Below, one piece after another: positions 1 through 6,495 of a DNA stretch of 8,391 nt. Location: NCBI GenBank assembly GCA_964389005.1, contig CAYMCV010000112.1, forward strand, positions 1 through 8,391, in the 5' to 3' direction. Both the position numbers and the translations under genes were made by a program. Position 1 is the stretch's first letter. Every line of letters begins with the position of its first letter. The notes under the pieces were generated by a model. That model was not told the origin of the DNA. It saw only the letters and a list, made by a program, of their open reading frames with translations, and searched no databases. This DNA comes from CAYMCV01 sp964389005 (GTDB taxonomy: Bacteria; Bacillota; Clostridia; Lachnospirales; Lachnospiraceae).

Positions 1-321
1 CTCAACGTGGCGCATCGTGAGATTGACTTAAAAAACCCAAAGACGAACCACAAAAGTGCGGGATTTACGGATGAGGAGCGTGCGAAGTTTACCTTTTTGA
101 CAGAGCACGGATTTACGGATACGTTTCGCTATTTTTATCCGGAACAAACAGATATTTATTCTTGGTGGTCATACCGCTTCAGCGCGCGCAGCAAGAATGT
201 CGGTTGGAGAATCGATTATTTCATGGTTTCCGAGTGCTTGAATGAGCGATTGTGCGATGCGACAATTCACACAGAGATTCTGGGGTCCGATCATTGTCCG
301 GTAGAGTTGACCATTAAATAG
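1..321 (+). CDS. exoA: Exodeoxyribonuclease III, C-terminal part (5' end outside window)
   Basis: This is the C-terminal 106 residues of an ExoIII/AP-endonuclease family enzyme, which nicks DNA at abasic sites and degrades 3' ends during base excision repair in the cytoplasm. The visible frame opens with L-N-V-A-H, the end of the family's GDLNVAH motif, whose Asn is an active-site residue. It continues with the DLKNP stretch, the aromatic run around YSWWSYR, the WRIDYF motif, and the GSDHCPV end (codons 286-303), which carries the catalytic Asp-His pair. The stop is TAG at 319-321. The frame is open from base 1, so the GTG at position 7 is an internal Val and not a start. Length and sequence agree with the normal C-terminus, with no sign of damage. 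The symbol exoA (xth in enterics) is by family resemblance. A promoter for the next gene overlaps the last codons. Confidence 0.93.
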   Translation, partial: LNVAHREIDLKNPKTNHKSAGFTDEERAKFTFLTEHGFTDTFRYFYPEQTDIYSWWSYRFSARSKNVGWRIDYFMVSECLNERLCDATIHTEILGSDHCPVELTIK

Positions 322-336
322 CACTACTTTTATGAT
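307..336 (+). promoter_or_regulatory. Sigma-A-type promoter for the lipoprotein gene
   Basis: A -35 box TTGACC (307-312, 5 of 6 to TTGACA) is followed by an 18-base spacer and a -10 box TATGAT (331-336, 5 of 6 to TATAAT). The -35 box lies inside the last codons of exoA. Transcription would start near 343, leaving about 22 bases before the ATG at 365 with AAAGGGGAG in between. The in-frame ATG at 332 falls inside the -10 box, which argues against it as the translation start. The call rests on consensus match only. Confidence 0.55.
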
Positions 337-364
337 ATACAAACAAAGGGGAGCATTAAAAACA

Positions 365-1492
365 ATGCCAAAGAAAACGAATAAATTAAACAAAAGAATT
401 GTCCTTGCGTTGATCCTATGTTTATTGCTGACATTGTGTGCTTGTTTACGTAGCGGAGAGTTTCAAATATCGAAGGAAGTGTCAGAAGAGGGTTCAGAGG
501 TGGCAACATCGGCAACCGGAATGCGAAAACAAAGAACAAAGTCATCCGAAACAGAATCGTCAAGCGATGAATCCGATCCGGACGAATCGTCGCAAAAAGA
601 GAGTGAAGATGAGAGCGAGGATGACGAAGAAGAGAGTGAAGATACATTTGGCGAAGAACCGTCGGATGAAAATGAGGAACCTACGATTCAGTACGGTGAT
701 TTAAACGGTGACGGTTTCGACGAGATGATTTCGTCCTATGCCGGCGGAGCATCGGATTTCGAAGAGACGATAATCACAATCGGCGGAGACAGTGCGGGCA
801 CCGTGTTGGAACTACCGGATGCCGGCGGGTATTACTACAGTAATATCTCCGTGAAACGTTTTGATCAATCGTCCTATCAATACCTGTGCACAGAAATTAC
901 AAACGGCGTGCATCCACTGGGTTGCGCGGTGTATGGTATCAGAGACGGGGAACTGATAAACTTCTATTACGAAGCGAGTGCGACAGGCGCGGGAGATTAC
1001 GGTTTTTATGATAATGATGATGACGGAATTTATGATGAAATCATTACATATCGCGGCGATTACGGTGTCTGTTATCACAATATTGAGCAGCATTACCGAT
1101 TGGAAAACGAGACATTCGTCATGTACCAAAGTTATTACGGACTTTCCGAGTATGCCACGGAACCGGAGGATGTCATTTTTGACTATCTCGATATGTTGTG
1201 GCTTGAGTGGATATACGGCGAAAATGCCGACAGTGCGTCGCGTATCACGGAAATACTAACGGATGAAAAACTTCGTCAGATTGATGTGTCGGAGTACATA
1301 GAAGAAATGTATACGGAAGACTATGCATGGACGATGGAACACAATTTGGAATTTACGGATGTAAGCAAAAATGATACAACCAAGGAATTCAAAGTTACCC
1401 TGAAAGAGGGAAGTATCAAGCAACCTTTGATTTTTAGCTTAAAGAATGAAAACGAAAAGTGGAGAATTACGGATATTGCAGCAGACTCCTAA
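365..1492 (+). CDS. Putative lipoprotein with acidic linker and two Asp-rich Ca-binding-type loops
   Basis: I do not recognise a named family for this 375-residue protein. The N-terminus has basic residues, a hydrophobic stretch (about 12-24) and a lipobox-like L-C-A-C with Cys27 as the likely lipidated residue, so it should be anchored outside the membrane. Residues 60-107 form a Ser/Glu/Asp-rich low-complexity linker, probably disordered. D-L-N-G-D-G-F-D-E begins at residue 112 and D-N-D-D-D-G-I-Y-D-E at 216. Both match the DxNxDGxxDE or DxDxDGxxDE loop seen in VCBS/FG-GAP-like, dockerin and EF-hand proteins, which suggests Ca2+ binding. The C-terminal part (about 285-375) ends in a strand-rich segment with KWRITDI, typical of small alpha+beta domains in clostridial lipoproteins. 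ATG 365 is chosen over the longer ATG at 332 because AAAGGGGAG (345-353) precedes it and 332 lies in the promoter. The function is unknown and no substrate is implied. Confidence 0.82.
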   Translation: MPKKTNKLNKRIVLALILCLLLTLCACLRSGEFQISKEVSEEGSEVATSATGMRKQRTKSSETESSSDESDPDESSQKESEDESEDDEEESEDTFGEEPSDENEEPTIQYGDLNGDGFDEMISSYAGGASDFEETIITIGGDSAGTVLELPDAGGYYYSNISVKRFDQSSYQYLCTEITNGVHPLGCAVYGIRDGELINFYYEASATGAGDYGFYDNDDDGIYDEIITYRGDYGVCYHNIEQHYRLENETFVMYQSYYGLSEYATEPEDVIFDYLDMLWLEWIYGENADSASRITEILTDEKLRQIDVSEYIEEMYTEDYAWTMEHNLEFTDVSKNDTTKEFKVTLKEGSIKQPLIFSLKNENEKWRITDIAADS

Positions 1493-1525
1493 ATTGGATA
1501 AAAACGTCTGAAAATGCGGTACTTT

Positions 1526-1545
1526 GTGGCAGGAAAGCCATTTTT
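1526..1545 (+). terminator. Weak hairpin plus T-run, possible terminator of the lipoprotein gene
   Basis: GTGGC (1526-1530) can pair with GCCAT (1537-1541, one G-U pair at the base) around the loop AGGAAA, and the hairpin runs directly into TTTTT (1541-1545). The stem is only 5 bp, so it is a weak intrinsic terminator at best. Its position is sensible: 34 bases after the lipoprotein stop and just upstream of the next promoter. Confidence 0.3.
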
Positions 1546-1549
1546 CGGA

Positions 1550-1578
1550 TTGTAATCGAGCTAAAAAAGAAGTATAAT
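1550..1578 (+). promoter_or_regulatory. Sigma-A promoter for the GH10 xylanase gene
   Basis: TTGTAA (1550-1555, 4 of 6) is followed by a 17-base spacer and a perfect TATAAT (1573-1578). The predicted start near 1585 gives a leader of about 76 bases before the ATG at 1661. The leader contains a small AGCAA/TTGCT stem (1613-1617 with 1624-1628), too small to call a regulator. The same hexamers with the same spacer recur at 5919-5947. I see no convincing cre site here. Confidence 0.65.
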
Positions 1579-1660
1579 ACCATGAATAAGCTTCAAAAGA
1601 CAGATAAGACAGAGCAATTAATTTTGCTGTAACAAGACGAGCGTAGGAGGAAGAGAAGCG

Positions 1661-2887
1661 ATGACGAATCAACAATTGGCGCACAGAATGGCGACTATCA
1701 AAATCAGAGTTACGGATGCACAGGGGGCCCCGATGGCAAATACGGTGCTTGATTTGCGACAAACGTCGCATGAATTCCTGTTTGGTTGCGGTGCGTTTGA
1801 CGCGATGCCCTACGTGAATCCCGAAGATGAGAATCAATTTGCCTTTTTTAAAGACCGAATGCAGAAGTGGCTTGCCTTATATAACTATGGTACGCTCCCG
1901 TTTTATTGGGGCAATTTTGAGAGAACCGAAGGGAACCCCGAGACGGAACTGCTCATGAAGGCAGCCCGCTATTTACAGGAGAACGGAGTTGTTGTAAAGG
2001 GACATCCATTGTGCTGGCATACGGTATGCGCAGACTGGTTGTTGCAATATGACAACCGTGAAATATTGAAGAAGCAACTGGCGAGAATTGACCGCGAGGT
2101 GACGAATTTTACAGGCGTCATTGATATGTGGGATGTCATCAACGAAGTTGTCATCATGCCGATTTTTGATAAATACGACAATGCGGTGACGAGAATCTGT
2201 AACGATTTGGGTCAGGTCGGTATCGTCCGAGAGATGTTTGCGAAAGCAAAAGAAGCGAATCCGAATGCGATTTTATTGATCAATGATTTTAACACATCAC
2301 CGGCATACGAGAAATTGATTTCCGATTGCCTTGACGCGGGAATTCCGATCGATGTCATCGGAATTCAGTCACATCAGCACCAGGGTTATTGGGGTGCGGA
2401 GAAGCTGGAGCATGTGTTGGAACGTTTTGAGAAATTCGGTTTGCCGATTCATTTTACGGAGAATACACTGGTATCGGGTGAGTTGATACCACCGGAAATC
2501 GAGGACTTGAATGATTTTCAGGTAAGTGTTTGGCCGTCCACTCCGGAAGGAGAAGAACGACAGATGCGTCAGACAGAAGAAATGTACCGCATACTTTTTG
2601 CACATCCGCAGGTCAAAGCGGTTACCGGCTGGGATTTCTCGGACGGCAATTGGTTGAATGCACCGAGCGGTGTCATTCACAAGGATGGCAGCGTCAAACC
2701 GGTTTATGAAAAACTGCTTCAAATGGTAAAAGGTGAATGGTGGACCAAAGGCGAAGTACGCACGGATGAGAATGGGTTTGCAACAGTCAGCGGATTCAAG
2801 GGAACCTATGAATTGGCGGCGAATCGATTGTCTGCCGACATTCGACTTTCGGATGATACAACGGAATTACAAGTCATGATGAAATAG
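1661..2887 (+). CDS. GH10 endo-1,4-beta-xylanase, probably intracellular
   Basis: The 408-residue protein belongs to glycoside hydrolase family 10, whose members cleave internal beta-1,4 xylosidic bonds with retention of configuration. A short beta-rich N-terminal segment (about 10-35) leads into the TIM barrel. K-G-H-P-L-C-W-H (113-120) matches the family's substrate-binding motif. W-D-V-I-N-E places the acid/base at Glu162, next to Asn161. Q-S-H at 236-238 is the conserved strand-6 His region. H-F-T-E-N-T places the nucleophile at Glu267, in a variant of the usual TELD motif seen in one bacterial subgroup. A small beta-type tail follows at about 360-408. There is no signal peptide, so it should act in the cytoplasm, probably on imported xylo-oligosaccharides. 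ATG 1661 is supported by TAGGAGGA (1645-1652); Met10 lacks such a site. It has its own promoter and may be co-transcribed with metG. Activity on xylan itself is inferred from the family. Confidence 0.88.
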   Translation: MTNQQLAHRMATIKIRVTDAQGAPMANTVLDLRQTSHEFLFGCGAFDAMPYVNPEDENQFAFFKDRMQKWLALYNYGTLPFYWGNFERTEGNPETELLMKAARYLQENGVVVKGHPLCWHTVCADWLLQYDNREILKKQLARIDREVTNFTGVIDMWDVINEVVIMPIFDKYDNAVTRICNDLGQVGIVREMFAKAKEANPNAILLINDFNTSPAYEKLISDCLDAGIPIDVIGIQSHQHQGYWGAEKLEHVLERFEKFGLPIHFTENTLVSGELIPPEIEDLNDFQVSVWPSTPEGEERQMRQTEEMYRILFAHPQVKAVTGWDFSDGNWLNAPSGVIHKDGSVKPVYEKLLQMVKGEWWTKGEVRTDENGFATVSGFKGTYELAANRLSADIRLSDDTTELQVMMK

Positions 2888-2925
2888 AACATAGTTGCTA
2901 TGGAGTCAGAAAGAGAGGACAGATT

Positions 2926-4893
2926 ATGAATAAAGGTACTTACTATATTACAACAGCAATAGCATATACATCGGGGAAACCGCATATCGGGAACAGCTAC
3001 GAAATTGTTCTTGCGGACAGTATCGCCCGATTCAAGAGAAGAGACGGCTATGATGTTCGCTTCCAGACGGGGACGGACGAGCATGGACAAAAAATTGAGC
3101 AAAAAGCCAAAGAAGCGGGAGTTACGCCGCAGGCTTATGTCGATGATGTTGCGGGCACCATCAGAGAACTGTGGGATTTGATGGATACTTCTTATGACAA
3201 GTTCATTCGAACGACGGATGCATCTCACGAGAAACAGATTCAGAAGATGTTCCGTAAGTTTTACGAACAGGGCGATATTTATAAAGGTGCATACGAGGGA
3301 ATGTATTGTACGCCTTGCGAGTCATTTTGGACGGAGTCACAACTTGTGGACGGAAAATGCCCCGATTGCGGTCGTGAAGTCAAGCCTGCCAAGGAAGAAG
3401 CATACTTCTTCAAAATGAGCAAATATGCGGATCGTTTGATTGCGCATATCAATTCGCATCCGGAGTTTATCCAGCCGGTATCGCGTAAAAATGAGATGAT
3501 GAATAATTTCCTGCTTCCCGGATTGCAGGATTTATGTGTATCACGTAGTTCTTTCACATGGGGCATTCCGGTTGATTTTGACGAGAAACATGTAGTTTAT
3601 GTTTGGCTGGATGCGCTCTCGAACTATATTACGGGACTTGGATACGATGTAGACGGGAACTCTGATGAACTTTACGGAAAATACTGGCCGGCAGATTTAC
3701 ATTTGATCGGCAAAGATATCATCCGTTTTCATACGATTTATTGGCCAATCTTCTTGATGGCATTGGGTGAGCCGCTTCCGAAGCAGATTTTCGGACATCC
3801 GTGGCTGTTACAGGGTGACGGCAAGATGAGCAAGTCCAAAGGCAACGTTATATATGCGGATGACTTGGTTTCATTCTTCGGTGTGGACGCAGTGCGCTAT
3901 TTTGTATTGCATGAGATGCCGTTTGAAAACGATGGCGTGATTTCATGGGAACTTCTTGTAGAGCGCATCAACTCTGATTTGGCAAATGTACTCGGCAATC
4001 TGGTGAACAGAACCATTTCCATGAGTAATAAGTATTTTGACGGTAAAGTATGCAATTATGGTATCACCGATACGGCCGATGACGCTCTCAAAGCAGTTGT
4101 GACCGGCACGTTCTCACGAGTACATGATAAAATGGATGAATTGCGTGTTGCCGATGCATTGACGGAGATTTTTGCACTGCTGAAACGCTGCAATAAGTAT
4201 ATTGATGAAACGGAACCGTGGGTATTGGCAAAAGACCCCGCAAAGGAGCAACGCCTTGCAACCGTGCTTTATAATCTGACGGAAGGAATTCTGATTGCAG
4301 CTTCACTTTTAGAGCCTTTTATGCCCAAAACAGCCGAAAAAATTGCGTTGATGTTCAATACCAAACTGCGTGATTTTACAACGCTTTCACAGTTTGGTCT
4401 ATACGAGAATGGGACTTATGTGACCAAACAACCGGAGATTCTTTTTGCAAGACTTGATGTCAAGGAAATTACAGAAAAAGCGGAGGCACTGTTTGCATCC
4501 AGAGCACCCAAAGCGGAAACAGCACCGGAGGAAGAGAAAGAGACAGGAATTACCATTGAACAAAAACCCGAAATCACCTATGATGATTTTGCGAAGCTAC
4601 AATTTCAGGTGGGCGAAATCATTGCCTGCGAAGAAGTAAAAAAATCCAAGAAACTGCTTTGCTCTCAGGTAAAAATCGGTAATGAAATGAAGCAAATTGT
4701 TTCCGGAATCAAGTCCAATTATACGGCTGAAGAAATGGTCGGAAAGAAAGTTATGGTACTTGTTAATTTAAAACCCGCAACATTGGCAGGAATTGTATCC
4801 GAAGGAATGCTTTTGTGTGCGGAGGATTGTGACGGAAATCTTGCATTAATGACTCCGGAGAAGAATATGCCGGCAGGCGCGGAAATTTGTTAA
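2926..4893 (+). CDS. metG: Methionyl-tRNA synthetase with C-terminal tRNA-binding domain
   Basis: This enzyme charges tRNA-Met with methionine in the cytoplasm. Its 655 residues fit the long bacterial form. The class I catalytic core has the signature K-P-H-I-G-N (His20 to Asn23, in place of HIGH), then G-T-D-E-H-G-Q-K-I. A single zinc knuckle is formed by Cys128/Cys131 and Cys145/Cys148. K-M-S-K-S is at 300-304. A helical anticodon-binding region follows (about 360-510, with N-K-Y-I-D-E-T-E-P-W). A charged Glu/Lys-rich linker leads to a Trbp111-type OB-fold domain (about 550-655), which normally supports dimerisation and tRNA binding. The ATG is preceded by AGAGAGGA (2912-2919). The gap to the xylanase gene is only 38 bases with no clear promoter, terminator or T-box, so read-through from upstream is plausible. 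No defects are seen. Confidence 0.97.
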   Translation: MNKGTYYITTAIAYTSGKPHIGNSYEIVLADSIARFKRRDGYDVRFQTGTDEHGQKIEQKAKEAGVTPQAYVDDVAGTIRELWDLMDTSYDKFIRTTDASHEKQIQKMFRKFYEQGDIYKGAYEGMYCTPCESFWTESQLVDGKCPDCGREVKPAKEEAYFFKMSKYADRLIAHINSHPEFIQPVSRKNEMMNNFLLPGLQDLCVSRSSFTWGIPVDFDEKHVVYVWLDALSNYITGLGYDVDGNSDELYGKYWPADLHLIGKDIIRFHTIYWPIFLMALGEPLPKQIFGHPWLLQGDGKMSKSKGNVIYADDLVSFFGVDAVRYFVLHEMPFENDGVISWELLVERINSDLANVLGNLVNRTISMSNKYFDGKVCNYGITDTADDALKAVVTGTFSRVHDKMDELRVADALTEIFALLKRCNKYIDETEPWVLAKDPAKEQRLATVLYNLTEGILIAASLLEPFMPKTAEKIALMFNTKLRDFTTLSQFGLYENGTYVTKQPEILFARLDVKEITEKAEALFASRAPKAETAPEEEKETGITIEQKPEITYDDFAKLQFQVGEIIACEEVKKSKKLLCSQVKIGNEMKQIVSGIKSNYTAEEMVGKKVMVLVNLKPATLAGIVSEGMLLCAEDCDGNLALMTPEKNMPAGAEIC

Positions 4894-4903
4894 TGTAAAT
4901 TTA

Positions 4904-4942
4904 TCTTCTCTCGATGGCAGAAGTAATGTTATCGGGAGAAGA
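4904..4942 (+). other. Strong RNA hairpin between metG and the DUF1002 gene
   Basis: TCTTCTCTCGAT (4904-4915) pairs with ATCGGGAGAAGA (4931-4942), giving 12 bp with one G-U pair. The stem can extend inward by four more pairs (4916-4919 with 4927-4930, two of them G-U), leaving a 7-base loop, GAAGTAA. No T-run follows on either strand, so it is not a standard intrinsic terminator. It ends 8 bases before the GAAGGGA ribosome site of the next gene. It may be a processing or stability element, or a partial transcription barrier; the role is inferred. Confidence 0.6.
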
Positions 4943-4962
4943 CATGGAAAGAAGGGAACCCT

Positions 4963-5913
4963 ATGAAAAGAAAGCTATTCGGAATGTTGCTCGTAATCGC
5001 AATTGCAATGATACCTTTGTCGGCGTATGCAGCAGAGGCTGAGACTGCATCTGAGATTGTGGCAAATACCAACAAACCATATCTGGCTTTGGGTGCTGAC
5101 TTAACCGCCGATCAGCGGGCTGTCGTACTTGCCGAAATGGGAATTACGGAAGAACAACTTTCAGACTATACGGTTGTATATATTACGAATGAGCAGGAAC
5201 ATGCGGCACTGGATTCCTATATTGAGAGTTCCGTGATCGGAACCAAATCGCTATCATGTGCCATGGTCAAGGAAAACACAGACGGTAAAGGTATACGTGT
5301 CACAACGAAAAATATCAATTACTGTACGATCAGCATGTATCGGAATGCATTGGTAACGGCAGGCGTAGAGAATGCAGATGTCATGGTGGTGGGTCCGACA
5401 CAGATATCGGGAACGGCGGCATTGCTCGGAATCATGAGTGCTTATGAGGAAATGTCAGGCGTCACGCTTTCGGAAGATGCCAAAGAAACCGCCTTGGAAG
5501 AACTTGTGACCGTGGGTGAAGTGTTGGATACATCTGATGAAGACGGAGAGGTATTGCAAGACCTGATCGAGTATGTAAAAGCAGAGGTTGTGGCTGGGGA
5601 TTTGACAGATGTTTCCGCAATCGAAGATGTCATTACCAACGGAGAGACGGAATTCGGAATCACATTGACGGATGAACAGAAAGATATGTTGTCCGATGTG
5701 ATGCAAAAAATAGGCGACATTGATATTGATACGGAAAAGTTAATGGAGCAAGCTGGAGATTTGTACGAACAATACGGAAAGCCGGCATTGGATGAAGCCA
5801 AAGAGACCATAGACGGAATATTGACCGATGAAGTCAAGGAAAGTCTTTGGGATTCGGTAAAGAGTTTCTTTTCTACTTTGTGGAATGCGATAACTGATTT
5901 TTTTTCCCAATAG
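4963..5913 (+). CDS. DUF1002 family secreted protein (YpuA-like)
   Basis: The 316-residue product resembles the DUF1002 family, which includes Bacillus subtilis YpuA; its biochemical role is not established. A signal peptide is clear: M-K-R-K, a hydrophobic core, and A-Y-A followed by A-E-A, with cleavage expected after Ala23. The DUF1002 core runs from about 35 to 190, including the A-L-G-A-D-L-T-A-D-Q-R segment, a run of short strands, and V-V-G-P-T-Q-I-S-G-T-A-A-L-L-G. From about 195 onward it becomes acidic and helix-rich, repeating short Asp/Glu-Leu patterns. It ends in an amphipathic aromatic helix (about 293-316; K-S-F-F-S-T-L-W-N-A), which could lie on a membrane or mediate packing. 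No lipobox Cys or sortase motif is present, so it is either released or loosely bound to the cell surface. ATG 4963 follows GAAGGGA (4951-4957). It may share a transcript with metG; I found no convincing promoter in the gap. Confidence 0.85.
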   Translation: MKRKLFGMLLVIAIAMIPLSAYAAEAETASEIVANTNKPYLALGADLTADQRAVVLAEMGITEEQLSDYTVVYITNEQEHAALDSYIESSVIGTKSLSCAMVKENTDGKGIRVTTKNINYCTISMYRNALVTAGVENADVMVVGPTQISGTAALLGIMSAYEEMSGVTLSEDAKETALEELVTVGEVLDTSDEDGEVLQDLIEYVKAEVVAGDLTDVSAIEDVITNGETEFGITLTDEQKDMLSDVMQKIGDIDIDTEKLMEQAGDLYEQYGKPALDEAKETIDGILTDEVKESLWDSVKSFFSTLWNAITDFFSQ

Positions 5914-5918
5914 ATGCC

Positions 5919-5947
5919 TTGTAAAAGCAGGAGGAGTCCGTTATAAT
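5919..5947 (+). promoter_or_regulatory. Sigma-A promoter for the GNAT / HD-GYP pair
   Basis: TTGTAA (5919-5924) is followed by a 17-base spacer and a perfect TATAAT (5942-5947). The expected transcript start near 5954 gives a leader of about 35 bases. Hexamers and spacing are identical to those at 1550-1578. No terminator is visible between the DUF1002 stop and this promoter, so some read-through from upstream is possible. Confidence 0.65.
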
Positions 5948-5988
5948 TATGGTTATGAGGGGAAATAAGCGGTAAGGCTGGTAGAAAC

Positions 5989-6471
5989 ATGGAATCGACG
6001 AGTGGATTTCTTTATCCGATCAGGGAAGCAAAGGAAGACGATTGGGAGGATGCCATGGCACTTGCGTGGCGCACCTTTGTAAAGTTTGAAGCCAAAGAGT
6101 ATTCGAAAGAAGGGGTCAAAAATTTTAGTGATTTTATTTCTGACAATACTCTTTTTCGTATGTTTAGACACAAGGAATACCGCGTGTTTGTGGCATTGGA
6201 TGCCGATGATATTGTTGGTGTGATTTCTCTAAGGAATCGAACGCATATCTCACTTTTGTTTGTAGAGGAGGCGTATCATCATCGCGGAATCGGACGAGAT
6301 TTGATTTTACACGTATCTGCGTTTTTAAGACAGGAAGGTTACAAATTATGTACGGTAAATGCCGCACCGTATGCGGTTGGTTTTTATCATAAACTCGGTT
6401 TTCATGACACGAGTTTTGAACAGGAGAAGGACGGCATTATCTATACACCGATGGAAATGAAACTAATGTGA
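5989..6471 (+). CDS. GNAT-family N-acetyltransferase
   Basis: The 160-residue protein has the length and layout of a single-domain GNAT enzyme, which transfers an acetyl group from acetyl-CoA to an amine. The N-terminal strand and helix carry I-R-E-A-K-E-D-D. A central pair of strands (R-V-F-V-A-L, then I-V-G-V-I-S-L) leads to the acetyl-CoA binding motif A, H-H-R-G-I-G-R (97-103), matching the family's Q/R-x-x-G-x-G/A. The C-terminal motif N-A-A-P-Y-A-V-G-F-Y-H-K-L-G-F is also characteristic. The acceptor substrate cannot be told. The only ATG that keeps the first GNAT strand is 5989; an in-frame stop lies at 5956. Its ribosome site is poor: AAGG at 5974-5977 with 11 bases of spacing, while a better GAGGGGA (5957-5963) is 25 bases away. 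It heads a likely two-gene transcript, with 24 bases to the next ORF. Confidence 0.9.
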   Translation: MESTSGFLYPIREAKEDDWEDAMALAWRTFVKFEAKEYSKEGVKNFSDFISDNTLFRMFRHKEYRVFVALDADDIVGVISLRNRTHISLLFVEEAYHHRGIGRDLILHVSAFLRQEGYKLCTVNAAPYAVGFYHKLGFHDTSFEQEKDGIIYTPMEMKLM

Positions 6472-6495
6472 TTTCAAGCAGTCAGGAGAGCAGTC

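Noticed and set aside
332..364. Eleven extra N-terminal codons for the lipoprotein, from ATG 332
   Set aside because: This ATG lies within the probable -10 box and would put extra residues ahead of a normal lipoprotein signal; ATG 365 has the ribosome site.
438..704. An 88-codon + strand frame inside the lipoprotein gene
   Set aside because: It is the shifted frame of the acidic linker, giving Lys/Arg-rich low-complexity sequence, with no start signals.
2888..2925. A T-box or other leader regulator for metG
   Set aside because: The gap is only 38 bases and contains just a 5-bp stem (2890-2902) without a T-run; there is no room for a T-box and none of its conserved motif is seen.
5442..5990. 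A 182-codon open frame on the minus strand opposite the DUF1002 gene
   Set aside because: It is the mirror of an acidic, regular codon pattern, giving Ser/Thr-rich low complexity, it has no ribosome site before its ATG, and the + strand gene is clearly real.
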